Of a stretch of DNA of 64,000 bases, positions 53,209-64,000 are shown piece by piece (the first letter of the stretch is position 1; each line of letters starts with the position of its first letter). Source of the stretch: Azolla caroliniana (lineage: Eukaryota > Polypodiophyta); NCBI GenBank assembly GCA_043228905.1, contig JBHGNT010000010.1, positions 7,998,001-8,062,000 on the forward strand, written 5' to 3'. The notes under the pieces were generated by a model, which was not told the origin of the DNA, ran no database searches, and saw only the letters and a list, made by a program, of their open reading frames with translations. The translations under genes and the position numbers were made by a program.

Positions 53209-56200
53209 ATGGACGATTCGTTGGGAGGCATGTTCAAGCTCACCGGCTCCAACTATTCGGTGTGGAAGTCGAAGATGAGGGACATGCTCGTGGTTAAAGA
53301 CCTCTGGCTGCCGGTTCAGTTCGGGGACAAGAGTCCGGACAAAATCGACGTCGCGATATGGGAGGTGATGCACATGAAGACAACGGCGTACATACGGTGC
53401 TTCATCGACATGAGCCTGTACAACAACTTCAATGAAGAGAGCAAGGCTCATGAGCTCTGGGAGAAGATCGGCATTATGTTTCAAAACAAAAATGTTGTTA
53501 ATCAGGTTTCGGTATTCCGGAAGCTAGTAAGACTCTGGTACCAAGATGGCTCCAGCATGGCGGAGCACATGAATGCCTTCCAAGGACTGATACACCAGGC
53601 AACGTCATTGGAAGTACCTCTCGCCAACGAGGTATTAGCACTACTCTTGGTCGGTTCCCTCCCGGATAGCTAGGAGACGTTGGTTGTCACTTTGGGCAAC
53701 ACCGGGCCAGAAGGAAAGCGGTTATCCCTAGCAAGAGTAAAGTTGAGCTTGCTAGATGAGGAGGCGCGTCAGAAAGATAAAGATACGAGCTCCGACTCCA
53801 AGGCGCTCCTTACCGAATCGGAACGCGGAAGACATAGAAACCGTAGTCCCCAAAACCGGGAGAAGTCGGGGACACGGTCAAAGTCAAGGGGGAGGCCCAT
53901 TTGCTTCTATTGCGGCAAGCCGGGACACTTCCAAAAGAACTGTCGGCATTTCCGAAAAGATAAGGAGACCGACGGTACCGATTCGAAGCGGACCCCGGAC
54001 CGGAACGGTAAACACCGGAGGGGGCCGGACCGGAAGGGAACGACGGCAATCGCGGCAAGTGAAGAAGAGTTGATGCTCATCACCGAGGAGAGTGAGATAA
54101 ACCTTGCCGGCGATGAGATGACCTGGGTGGTAGACTCCGGAGCGTCGTTCCACCTTAGCCCGGACCGGAAATGCTTCTCATCCTACTCAGCCGGTGATCA
54201 CGGCTGTGTCCGGATGGGAAATGAAGGTACATGCCAAATTGTCGACATAGGAGACGTGTGGTTGTCAACACCAACCGGATGCAAGTTGTTGCTGAAGGAT
54301 GTTCGACACGTTCCGGAGGTTCGACTGAACCTGATATCAGCCGGTCCGCTAGATGATGAAGGCTACACGGGTAGCATCCGGAACGGTGTCATGAAGTTCA
54401 GCAAAGGGAGCCTAATTGTGGCTCGGACCCGGAAGGTAAACACGTTGTACCTCATGAATGCCCGGTTATGTCCGGAGGAAGTGAACGTGGCATCCGACAC
54501 TGCCGGTGAGCTGTGGCACAAAAGGTTGTGTCACATGAGCGAGAAGGGGATGAAGAGGCTTGCAGACGACAACCTCATTCCAGTGAAGAACGTGCACTTG
54601 GAGAAGTGCACTGATTGTCTGGCCGTTAAGCAAAACCGGACCTCCTTCCGATCAAGGCCACCGATGAGACGTAATGCGCCACTGGAGTTGGTGCATACGG
54701 ATGTATATCAAGTGGACACGAAGTCACATGCAGGATCGCAGTACTTCGTGACGTTCATAGATGACCACATCCGGAAGTTGTGGGCCACACCGTTGAAGAC
54801 GAAGGATCAGGTGCTATCCGTCTTCAAAGAGCTCCACGCGAGAGTGGAAAGAGAAACCGGCCGGAAGCTGAAGGCGGTTCGAGCAGATAACGGAGGAGAA
54901 TACCGGGGGCAGTTCGAGGAGTACTGCCGCTCGAAGGGAATCCGGCTCGAATTTACCGTGCCGAAGACGCCGGAACTAAACGGATTGGCCGAGAGGATGA
55001 ACCGGACCATAATGGAGAAGGTCTGGAGTATGCTAGCGCATGCAAATCTACCCAAGAAGTTTTGGGCTGAGGCATTGTCGACGGCGACATATGTGATAAA
55101 TAGATCACCCTCAGTACCCTTGGATGGAGACACGCCACAGAGAGTATGGACCGGTAACGAAGTATCCTACCAGCATCTGAAGGTATTCGGGTGTCTTGCG
55201 TACGTGCATGTAGCTAAGGACCGGAGAGGGAAGTTGGATCCAAAGACCCAGCCATGCATATTCCTCGGTTACGGCGACGATGAGTTCGCCTACCGAGTGT
55301 GGGACCTGGTCGACAAGAAGGTATTCCGGAGTCGAGATATTATCTTCATGGAGGACAAGACCCTTGTCGACTGGGAGTCAGAGAAGAAGATAATGAACTC
55401 TGAGTTGATCGGTAAGGATCGATTCTACGATGAGCAGACCCAACCGACAAGAGACCGGTTAGCACTCGAGGAACCAGCTGGTTACGGTGAGGATACCGAA
55501 CCGGCAGAAGAAGAAGTAGAGGAAGCTGAAACCGGAACCGGCCAAGACCCCGAATCAGATTCAGATGAAGAGCAAATAGAGGAGCCGGTCACCGAAGCCC
55601 AGAGACGGAGATATCCTCTCAGAGAGAGAAGGGCCCCCCAGAGATTTCTGGATGCAGAGCATGTGCTATTAACTGATGAGGGGGAGCCAGAAAGATTCGA
55701 AGAAGCGAAGGATGACATCCACAGCCGCAAATGGTTAAGTGCCATGTAGGATGAGATGGATTCCCTGCATGAGAACCATACGTACAAATTGGTGGAGTTG
55801 CCGAAAGGAAAGCGGGCACTCCGAAACAAGTGGGTGTACAAGTTGAAACCGGGAGATGCCGGCAAACCCCCGAGATACAAAGCCAGGATCGTGGTGAAGG
55901 GGTTCCGGCAGAAGAAGGGCGTGGACTTCGACGAGATATTTGCCCCGGTAGTAAAGATGACCTCCATCCGGATAGTGCTGAGTATAGCGGCAAGCATGGA
56001 CCTCGAGGTAGAGCAGCTAGACGTGAAGACGGCATTCCTTCACGGCGACCTCGAAGAGGAGATCTACATGCAGCAACCGGAAGGATTCGTGGAGAAAGGG
56101 AAGGAGCACCTGGTTTTCCGGTTGAAGAAGAGCCTCTACGGGTTGAAGCAGGCCCCCCGACAATGGTACCGGAAGTTCGATTCCTTCATGACCGATCAAG

Positions 56201-57255
56201 GGTACCACAAGACGCAGGCCAATCACTGCGTGTTTGTGAAGAAGTTCGAAGGAGACGACTTCCTGATACTCCTTCTGTACGTGGATGACATGTTGATCGT
56301 CGGACGGGACCAAGTCAAAATACGGATGCTGAAGAAGGCTCTCAACCGAACCTTCTCAATGAAAGACTTGGGTCCGGCAAGACAGATGTTGGGGACGCAT
56401 ATTATCCGGAACCAGTCAGTGAAGCAATTATGGCTCTCACAAGAGAAGTACGTGACAAAGGTGCTTCACCGGTTCAACATGTCAGATGCGAAACCGGTCG
56501 GATCGACACTTCCGGCAAATTGCAAGTTATCCGGTAAGCAAAGCCCGACGACGAAAGCAGAGAAGGCGAATATGATGAAGATTCCATATGCCTCTGCCGT
56601 CGGAACCTTGATGTACGCAATGGTGTGTACCCGACCGGATATAGGATACGCAGTCGGAGTGGTGAGCCGGTTTATGAGCAATCCCAGCAAGGAGCACTAG
56701 AACACGGTCAAATGGATACTCCGTTATTTGAAGGGTACTTCAAATATGTGTCTCCGATTCGGCTTCGGAAAACCTCAACTTGACGGTTTCACCGATTCGG
56801 ACATGTCGGCTGATGTGGATACCAGTCGGTCTACATCTGGGTATGTAATGACATATGCAGGGGGAGTTGTTTCGTGGCAGTCGAGGCTACAGAAGACGGT
56901 TGCATTGTCAACCACGGAGGCGGAGTACATGGCGGCTGTGGAAGCCGGCAAGGAAATATTATGGATGAAGGACTTCATCGGAGATCTCAGTATCCGGCAA
57001 GATGAATGCCGACTCTATTGCGACAGTCAAAGTGCCATCCATCTTGCTAAGAATGCGGCCTACCATTCCCAGACAAAGCATATCCAGCGAAGATATCACT
57101 GGATCCGGGAAAGAGTAGATGACCAGGAGTTCGCACTGACAAAAATCCACACGGCCGAGAACGGGTCAGATATGTTGACCAAAGTGCTGATACCCAACAA
57201 GCTGGATGTATGCCGGAAGAGGATCGGACTAGTAAGACACCCCATGCCGGAGTGA
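53209..57255 (+). pseudogene. gag-pol: Copia O gag-pol polyprotein, three TAG codons only
   Basis: A single frame of 1,349 codons from ATG 53209 (MDDSLGGMFKLTGSNYS) to TGA 57253-57255, with TAG at 53671, 55747 and 56698. Gag: residues 1 to about 230, then knuckle CFYCGKPGHFQKNC at 53902-53943. Protease: WVVDSGASFHLS (about 54130). Integrase: LWHKRLCHMSEKGMKRL, DCLAVKQNR, LELVHTDVYQVD, AVRADNGGEYRGQFEEYC and TPELNGLAERMNRTIM, so D, D and E are intact. RT: NKWVYKLKPGD, FDEIFAPVVKMTSIRIVLSIAASMDLEVEQLDVKTAFLHG and LLLYVDDMLIVG (56273-56302). RNase H: DMSADVDTSRSTSGYVMTYAGGVVSW and YCDSQSAIHLAKNAAYHSQTKH. J has CAG at the second TAG and TGG at the third, so both are recent nonsense changes. It would be functional but for these. 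Confidence 0.95.
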
Positions 57256-57265
57256 AGGGGGAGTT
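57251..57265 (+). other. Polypurine tract of copia O
   Basis: AGTGAAGGGGGAGTT lies directly upstream of the 3' LTR. The same tract (reversed) adjoins the J and E LTRs. Confidence 0.85.
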
Positions 57266-57879
57266 TGTTGGGAGACAGGTCCCTCCGGATGGGAAGGGAG
57301 AAGAACAGTGTTGATGAGGAGTACCCGACTATGAAGAGCCGGATGGTGCGGACCCGGTGAGAACCGAATGAGGAGTACCCGGCTACGGAGAGCCGGATGG
57401 TGCAGACCCGGTGAGGAGTGCTCTCCGGATGAAGAGACATATTCGTAAATATGTTTCTGAGAGTTCATCGTGGCTATATTTGTAAATAGCCGAAAAGTCA
57501 TATTAGTATAAATATGACTTAGGGCAAACTTTAGTGTTGTTATTTTCTTGTTGGTGTAAGAAGAGAGTGTGTGTAACAGTGTACAGAGAGTGAGAGAGAG
57601 AGGAAGAGGTCGTTGCCTCTGTTGTAACCACCGCCTGTGTCGAAGATCGTGAGCACGAGGTCGTTGCCTCCGTGAACTCACTATTGTACATTCTAACATA
57701 GTGATAGTTTGCAGCCTGTGGGCTACCGTGGTTTTTTCCCTTATTTTGGGTTTTCCACGTAAACATCTTGTGTAATTTTTCTCTCCTTTGTGTTGTGTAT
57801 TTATTTCCCGTTTTCTGTGTATGATTCTAAGCTCGGTTGTGGACGAGCGTTGCGCATAAGGAACGAGTAGTTCCCATCA
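57266..57879 (+). repeat. 3' LTR of copia O
   Basis: 614 bp, from TGTTGGGAGACAGG to TTCCCATCA, followed by GCCTG. It carries only two 54-bp units. Confidence 0.95.
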
Positions 57880-57884
57880 GCCTG

Positions 57885-58740
57885 GTTCCTCGTCTATGCT
57901 TTCTCCGACTCTTTCCCATCCCACTACAAGTTTGGAGCCCAATATTAGTTTACTTGACGTGTTCGATGGCACGAGGAAGCACTTCAGAGGGTTCATAAAT
58001 CAGATCAAGCTTATTATCCAACTACAGCCTCAACGGTATGCGGATGATTTTCATCAAGTTGGTCTCATTAGGACCCTTCTGTCCGGAGCTACACAAGCCT
58101 GGTTTGCACCATTGGTCGAAACTTCATCACCACTTCTACAAAATTTTCCTACCTTTCTAGCAAAGTTTGAGGCAACATTTGGGGATACGAACCGATGTTG
58201 AACTGCCATCACCAAACTCTATTCCTTACATCAAGGTATGTGTCCGATATCCGTTTATGCCTCTGAATTTAGACAATTAGCATGTGATGTTTAGTGGGAT
58301 GGCCAGGCTCTCTATGACCATTTTCGTCGGGGCTTTCAAAGCGAGATTAAAAATTTACTACTCAACTTTCTGGAGCCTATGTCATTGTTGCAAGCCATCA
58401 TGCACGCAGCTAGTTGTGATAATCAGTTGTTTGAGCTTCGTTAAGAGGAACGAGCAACTTCAAGGTGGAAACCCTCTTCGAGATCTTCTCCATCGTCATC
58501 ATGCGATGACCCCGTGCCGATGGAAATTGATCGAGCTCGCGCCCCGCCACTCACCGAGGGTGAATGGAGGTATCACCAAACCAACAGACTATGACTATAT
58601 TGTGGTGCATCCACCCATCTCATTCGTTTTTTCCCAATCAAGAATAATCAATGACAAATATCTACAAATAATACGACAAGACGGCCCCAACAACGGGAAA
58701 ACAACAGTGTCCAACTACAATAGGAGCCATGTGGTTGGAC
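57885..58740 (+). pseudogene. gag: Gypsy P gag, main part
   Basis: Gag resumes after O: SLLDVFDGTRKHFRGFINQIKLIIQLQPQRY (about 57940), LIRTLLSGATQAWFAPLVE, FPTFLAKFEATFGDTNR, then TGA at 58198. The reading continues ITKLYSLHQGMCPISVYASEFRQLACDV, WDGQALYDHFRRGFQSEIKNLLLNF and MHAASCDNQLFELR, with stops at 58291 and 58442. The end contains PMEIDRARAPPLTEGEW. This layout resembles the gag of Sushi/Tf1-type gypsy elements. A zinc knuckle is not visible; the region 58550-58750 is decayed. Confidence 0.72.
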
Positions 58741-60742
58741 AATCTACATTCGTGGCACTCCCATAGTTCGGCTACATCGACAGAAGATTTCTCCTTTCTG
58801 GTAAGCATCCATTTCAAGTCCATTTCAATTAGATCCTTAGCACTTCTAGATTCTGGGGCAACAACGTGTTTTATGGACGAAAGGTTCGTTCATAAACACA
58901 AATTCCCGGTTGTCCGATTGTCCAAGACAATCCTAGTGGAAGCTATCTATGGACGCATGCTTTCTTCGGGGGCAGTCACCGAAGCCACTGTCCCACTTAT
59001 CTTACAGCTCGGGGACCACCAAGAGGCCTTAACGTTTTATGTTATCACTTCACCGCGACATCCGGTCAATCCACGGTTTGTCTTGGATGAAGGCACAGAA
59101 TCCACTTGTTGATTGGCGCAATCATTCAATTACTTTCTCCCAAACTAGCTCGGAGGTGCAAACAATATCTCATGTTGTTGCAGGCGCTCACCCTCCCATT
59201 AATGCAGGAATCAGCTCCAAGGTGGATGCTCACATCCTAGTCACAACAAGGAAAATAGTGCATAGTTCCTTGTCGAGCAATCCAATGAGGACATCTACTG
59301 ACTCACTACCGTCCAAGTATGAAAACTTCAAGGACGTATTTGAGAAAAAGAATGTTGATCACTTGCCTGAGCATCGATGCTACGACTGTCTAATCAATCT
59401 GCAAGAAGGTGTCAGTCCTCCCTTTGGCCCAATTTATGGGTTATCAGAACCAAAACTCCAGGCACTCCCAATGTATCTCGACAAGAACCTTGAAAAGGGT
59501 TTTATTCAACCCTCAAAATCACCAACAAGAGCTCCTATTTTGTTTGTGAAAAAGAAAGATGGATCCTTACGCCTCTGCGTCGACTATCGGGGTCTAAACA
59601 AGATTATTGTTCGCAACTGCTACCCACTACCTCTCATCCCAAAGTTGTTGGATCGACTCCGGACTGGGAAGATCTTCTCCAAGATTGACCTACGAGGAGC
59701 ATACAATTTGGTACAGATCAAACCTGGAGATGAATGGAAAACCACCCTTAGAACGCGCTACGAACATTTCGAGTATAAGGTAATGCCTTTCGGCCTCACT
59801 CATGCTCTTGTAGTATTTCAGCATATGATGAACGACATATTCCGAGAATATCTAGATCACTTTGTTGTGATCTATCTAGATGATATCTTGGTCTTCTCTT
59901 CGAACATCAAGGAGCATACTCAACATGTCAGGTTAGTCCTTGCCAAACTTCGTGAGCACGGACTCTATGCTAAAAGTGAAAAATGGGAATTTGATCGTAC
60001 TTCTGTAGAGTTTCTTGGCTATGTCATTTCGACACAGGGAATCACAATGGACACACGGAAAGTCAAGACTATCCAAGAGTGGGTTGTCCCAACTCGGGTA
60101 TGAGATGTGCAATCATTCCTTGGTTTTGCCCATTTTTATCGTCGCTTCATCAAAGGGTTCTTAGTGATCGCACAACATCTCATTGCTCTTACCCACAAGG
60201 ATACTACTTTCGAATGGACAATAGCTGTCCAAAAGGCATACGACTTGCTGAAACAAGCCTTTACTATGGCACCAATCCTTTTACATCCTGACCCAACTAA
60301 GCCTTTCCAAGTCGAAACGAATGCTTCCAAATTTTCCATTGGGGCGATCCTCTCCCAACCAGATGAGGTCAGTGTGCTTCACCTAGTGGCTTACTACTCC
60401 TGCAAATTCACAGCCCCAGAAATCAACTACCCCATATATGACAAGGAGCTTCTCGCTATTATTGATGCTTTTGAAGACTGGAGACCCTATTTATCCGGGG
60501 CACAACACCATATCCAAGTGATTACCGATCACAAAAATCTAATATACTTTTCTACCACACGAACCTTAAATCGTAGACAAGCACGATGGTCGACCTTCTT
60601 GGCAAACTATGATTTTGAGATAATCTTTCGACCCGGTGCTTAACACACAACGATCGATGTCTTATCCCGTTGGTTTGATTTCGAACGCACTCCGGAGGAT
60701 GAAGCCTATGTTCAACAGTCCCAGAGTTTGTTAAAGCCTAAC
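58741..60742 (+). pseudogene. pol: Gypsy P protease, RT and RNase H
   Basis: Protease: RSLALLDSGATTCFMDERFV (about 58830), active site DSG. RT (59280-60103): DSLPSKYENFKDVFEKKNVDHLPEHR, YDCLINLQEG, PILFVKKKDGSLRLCVDYRGLNKI, LIPKLLDRLRTGKIFSKIDLRGAYNLVQIKPGDEWKT, VMPFGLTHALVVFQ and catalytic VIYLDDILVFS (about 59870). TGA at 60101-60103 falls where VRDVQSFLGFAHFYRRF would need Arg, again CGA to TGA. RNase H: FQVETNASKFSIGAILSQ, YDKELLAIIDAFEDWRPYLSG and VITDHKNLIYFSTTRTLNRRQARW, then TAA at 60641. The reading IDVLSRWFDFE continues to 60740, where Q cuts it. Integrase is missing. Confidence 0.85.
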
Positions 60743-61161
60743 TGTAAACGTAAGTGTTTGCGGAAGCGTAAAACAGAGAACAACACACACACAGAGACAG
60801 AGAGACAGAGAGACAGAGAGAAACAGAGAGAGCAGAACGTAATTTCAAAATTATATCAAGACTCTGTATACACACTGTGCTAAGTAGCACTATTTATACA
60901 AGTCCTCTTGGGACTGACAGAAGTACCATGTACTTCAATGCTCACACGAGCATCTAACACTTACTACGAGACTATAGCTACCTAGTAGTCTATCCTATAC
61001 TAGGCTTCCGATTGGACTTCCGGTTACGGATTGCACCCGGCCTCCACTGCTTGCCGGTTCGGTTGCTCACCGTCATACCGATCCGTTTCGCCCGATCCGT
61101 CTCGCTTACCGGCTCCGGCTTATTCAGCCGATCGGGCTCCGGTTGAGCTTGCCGCTCAACA
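60743..61161 (-). repeat. 3' LTR of copia Q
   Basis: On the + strand it runs TGTAAACGTAAGTGTTTGCGG to TTGAGCTTGCCGCTCAACA, 419 bp. It is the same LTR as H in reverse, including the terminal palindrome and the GTATAAATAG region in reverse (CTATTTATACAAG, about 60890). Reversed polypurine CTCCCCCTCAAGC follows at 61162. Confidence 0.9.
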
Positions 61162-61476
61162 CTCCCCCTCAAGCTCAACCTGAGGTGGGGTCGTAGTGTC
61201 GACCTCTGTGGCAGTCGGTTCTTCCAACCGACTTCTCCTAGCGTCACTCCGCCTTGCTCGCGCTCCTCGTCCAGTCCGGTTCCGTTTGCCTCGACCCCTT
61301 TGGTTCTGCGCGCCTCAACCCTCTCGGTCGGCATGTCTGCTCAATAGGCCCATCTCAGCACTCACGTTGTTGTGACTCCAGCGCTTGCCAATCCGTCGGT
61401 TCTCCCACGATGGCATCGACTTCCGCTGTGTCCGTGTCCCCTTGGCCTTTAGTCGATCCGACTCATCCGGATCCAT
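61162..61476 (-). other. 3' non-coding region of copia Q
   Basis: The stretch between the polyprotein stop and the 3' LTR. It aligns with the region after the stop in H (27614-27928) and with part of U. It includes the reversed polypurine tract at its left edge and no conserved ORF that I can defend. Confidence 0.6.
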
Positions 61477-64000
61477 CTATTGATCCGAGTCAGCTATCTC
61501 CGAATCTACTTCCGGCTTCAGGCCTCTCACCACATCGGACCACTTCCGAGTCTTGGCCTTCTCCATGCTTCCCTCGGCTTCTTCAGCCGGTGAACCGAAA
61601 TCGAATTCTTCATTCGACTCTGTATCATGGTCAGTACCGTCGTGATGACCTCCGCACAACATGCGCTTCTCTTCCTGAGTGCACAACTCTTCTTCACAGC
61701 CGGTTGCTCCGACCTGTTCGGATGTGTCGACTTCCTTCATCGACTCGACTTCCTTCATCTTCTTGTCTCCTCTTCTTCCAGCTCTCCTCTTACCGACGGG
61801 TTCAACAATTTTTTGGCCTTTGCCCGTTTCGGTAGAGACTTTGCCCTTGCTTCTCCCCCTCAAGTGCGGCACTTCGAGATGTTGAATACCAAGCCTGTCG
61901 GTAAAGTGCGGCAACTTGTCCGATCCGAGCGGTTTGGTGAAGATGTCGGCAACTTGCCGATCCGTATGAACATACCGTAGGTCAACTTCACCGCTCAGGA
62001 CCCGCTCACGCACGAAGTGGTAGTGCACCTCGATGTGCTTTGTGCGAGCATGGAACACAAGGTTCGTGGCGAGCTGCAGGCTGCTCATGTTATCGGAGTA
62101 AATCGGGATCGGGGTGGGTACCTCGATCCGCAAGTCTCGCAGCAGTCGCCGAAGCCAGATGGCTTCACAAGTGGCAACGGTAGCGGCCCGGTACTCAGCC
62201 TCAGTGCTTGACAAAGCCACTGTGAGCTGCTTCTTGTTGCTCCACGCAACGGCCGCGCTACCTATGGAGAACATGTATCCGGAAGTGGAGCGGCAATCAG
62301 ATGCATCGTCGGCCAGTCAGCATCTGTGTAACCGACAAGCTCTTCAGGTATACCTCGACGGTATAGCAGTCCCCGGTCCTTAGTGCCGCTGACATACCGT
62401 AAGATTCGTTGCGCGCACTGAAGGTGCTCCACGGTCGGCTTCTGCATGAACTGACTTACCATGCCGACCGGATAGCTGATGTCGGGTCGGGTGATGGTTA
62501 AGTAGATCAAGCTTCCGACAACCTGTCGGAACCGTTTCTCATTGCAGGCCGGTCCGGAGTTGGGACGGAACTTCTGGTTCCGGTCCAGGGGTGTGGAGAC
62601 AGGTCGGCAATCCGTCATGCCGAACTTATACAGCATATTCAACACGTAATGTTGTTGTGAGAGCAATATGCCGTCGGGGGTCCGGATCACTTCGATCCCA
62701 AGAAAATAATGAAGGTCCCCCAGGTCCTTCATTTCGAATGTGTCCAACAACTGGGACTTGACGCGGTTGATTTCGGGAAGACCCGGTCCGATGAGGACTA
62801 AATCATCCACATACAAGAGTATACATACCGGACCGTCAGAGCCTTGCCGGATGAACAACGAAGAGTCCGACTTAGAGACAGCAAACCCCAGCTTACGCAA
62901 CCGGTGCGTTATCTTCGCGTTCCAGGCTCGGGGGGCTTGCTTCAAGCCGTAAAGCGACTTCTTCAATCGGCATACCGCCGACTTGTTCATCTCCGATTGA
63001 AATCCGGGGGGCTGAGTCATAAAGACTTCTTCTTCAAGCTCTCCTTGAAGGAAGGCGTTATTCACATCCATCTGGTGAAGATGCCACCCCCTTGCCGCAG
63101 CAACCGCCAGTATCACACGAACCGTCGTCATCTTCGCCACAAGAGCGAAGGTCTCGTCGTAGTCGATTCCGTGGGTTTGCGCGTATCCCTTCGCCACTAA
63201 CCGGGCTTTGTACTGGTTAACAGAACCATCGGCGTTGTACTTGACCTTGTACACCCACTTGCATCCGATCGGTTTACAGTGACGGGGAGGGTCAACTAGG
63301 TCCCAAGTTTCATTGGCATCGAGCGCCCGCATTTCTTCGTCCATAGCGGCACGCCAATTTGCGTCCTTTGCCGCTTCTGCGTAGCTCTCCGGCTCACGCA
63401 CTTCTGTCACCTTAGTCATGTACGCATAATGATGCGCCATGTATTCATTGTACCCGTACCGCATGACAGGATCCTTCTGGCGGGTTGATCGGCGCAATGC
63501 ACCGTCACCTGATTTGAGACCCTTCTTGGCCAGTTCGGTCTTCATTGCCGAAGATCCGCCTTTCTCCTTTCCGGAGTCAGATACGCACCGATCCGACTCA
63601 TCGTTGCCGGTTTCGAATTCCGGCATCTTCCTCTTCCCCTTCTCTTTGCGCGCGAACCGTTTCCTCGGTTCCTTGCGCGGGGAGAGCACGGCAGAGTCTC
63701 CACCACTTGCCGTCTCTTCATCCGACCGGTCCAACCGACTCAATCGCTCGTTCGGTCCACTCAACCGACTCAGTCGCTCGTTCGGTTCACTCAACCGTAA
63801 CGATTCCAGACTCTCATCTTGAGTCCCGACTTCATCAGCCTCTGTCAGGGGTGATTCAGGCTCACTGGCCTGATCTTCCGGCATTGGGTCGGGATTGGAA
63901 GTCGGAGTCAGTACGGAGTACCAGGATGCCGATTCATCGAACTCGACATCCCGGCTAACTCGGACTTCCTTCGTCCGGGGGTTATAGCACTTATACCCCT
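61477..64000 (-). pseudogene. pol: Copia Q pol: RT, RNase H and C-terminal extension
   Basis: Visible from 64000 leftwards: the end of the integrase region (GYKCYNPRTKEVRVSRDVEFDESASWY), an acidic and Arg/Lys-rich linker, then RT: AMDEEMRALDANETWDLVDPPRHCKPIGCKWVYKVK, THGIDYDETFALVAKMTTVRVI, FLQGELEEEVFMTQPPGF, LKQAPRAWNAKITHRLRKLGF and catalytic LLYVDDLVLIG (about 62800). RNase H begins TRPDISYPVGMVSQFMQKPT. A 1-nt deletion near 62316 shifts the frame; it resumes MFSIGSAAVAWSNKKQ (62274), YSDNMSSLQLATN and ADIFTKPLGSDKLPHF. The extension (about 61930-61480) has RRGDKKMKEVESMKEVDTSEQ, MLCGGHHDGTDHD and WSDVVRGLKP, ending at TAG 61477-61479, the same stop as H. Confidence 0.92.

Larger units (their letters stand above)
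52400..57879 (+). mobile_element. Element O: near-intact Ty1/copia element
   Basis: A 5.5 kb copia element with LTRs 52400-53179 and 57266-57879, PBS, polypurine tract, one gag-pol frame and a perfect 5-bp target duplication GCCTG (52395-52399, 57880-57884). It is inserted in gag of P. LTRs differ mainly in copy number of a 54-bp repeat (5 against 2); outside it I count roughly ten substitutions in about 455 bases. It is the youngest-looking and best preserved element in the window. Confidence 0.96.
52178..60742 (+). mobile_element. Element P: Ty3/gypsy (Sushi/Tcn1-like), split by O, cut by Q
   Basis: A + strand gypsy element whose 5' LTR is missing and whose 3' end is cut at 60742 by copia Q (flank CTAAC). 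Gag begins at 52225. It is split by copia O (52400-57879) and resumes at 57885. RT has the YLDD box and RNase H follows; integrase is absent. Its RT and gag styles resemble Sushi/Tf1/Tcn1-type chromoviruses more than the Athila/Tat elements. A chromodomain cannot be checked because integrase is missing. Confidence 0.75.
60743..64000 (-). mobile_element. Element Q: Ty1/copia element of the H family, 3' part
   Basis: A - strand copia element inserted in P; its 5' part lies right of the window. The 3' LTR is 60743-61161, next to a polypurine tract. RT to the C-terminal extension lies at 61477-64000. Left flank CTAAC is the candidate target duplication; the partner is outside. It is closely related to H and, apart from one 1-nt deletion, its visible coding frame is open. 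Confidence 0.92.

Noticed and set aside
61254-61835. + strand ORF (193 codons) rich in Ser/Pro
   Set aside because: It is antisense to the C-terminal extension of Q, which has a homologue in H on the coding strand.
1-64000. Fungal origin of the whole contig
   Set aside because: The A/B gypsy family looks fungal, but copia elements with initiator-Met PBS TGGTATCAGAGC, J/O-type gags and Athila/Tat-like gypsy elements dominate and are nested with it. These are plant hallmarks.

Overview
The window looks like repeat-rich, probably heterochromatic nuclear DNA of a land plant or close streptophyte relative. The evidence is plant-type Ty1/copia elements with the PBS TGGTATCAGAGC, Athila/Tat-like Ty3/gypsy elements, and TATA-bearing LTRs. 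I cannot name the species. I recognise no host gene, rRNA, tRNA or CRISPR. Almost all of the 64 kb is LTR retrotransposon sequence, mostly nested and mostly broken by nonsense codons. The letters below are my own labels.

Left block (1-15.5 kb): a gypsy element C of the Athila/Tat-like type (+ strand) is the host. Element A (+, 3' half, 1-3240) and element B (-, 7803-14400, both LTRs) interrupt it. A and B belong to a second gypsy family whose protease (DHGSE) and RT (FLDDIPIKG) resemble fungal Ty3 elements. C has a long extra ORF between pol and its 3' LTR.

Middle block (15.5-46.9 kb): broken copia pieces U and T (+) are followed by copia S (-) and R (+). R is split by copia J (-, 20491-22767 plus 44217-46879). 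J is split by copia E (-, 22768-44216). E carries three insertions: copia H (+, 23124-28363, TSD ATATA) and gypsy D (-, 28556-37866, TSD ATTAT) in its 3' LTR, and a 3'-deleted copia F (+, 41653-44024) in its gag region. E's 5' LTR remnant at 44023-44216 preserves the empty site of the D insertion. D is a complete relative of C and carries the same extra ORF.

Right block (46.9-64 kb): pieces of the A/B gypsy family are joined to copia L (-). L lies beside copia M (+), which holds a solo LTR (51246-51759). Then comes gypsy P (+, Sushi/Tcn1-like), whose gag is split by copia O (+, 52400-57879, TSD GCCTG). O is the best preserved element: one gag-pol frame with only three TAG codons. Copia Q (-) interrupts P at 60743 and runs off the window with a nearly open pol.

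The genes do not form a host pathway. Each element encodes gag, protease, integrase, RT and RNase H for its own retrotransposition. Many stop codons look like C-to-T decay at CG and CHG sites, as expected for methylated plant transposons. The most unusual content is the conserved extra ORF of C and D, the C-terminal extension of the H/Q/U copia polyprotein, the fungal-type gypsy family, and several chimeric or internally deleted polyproteins.
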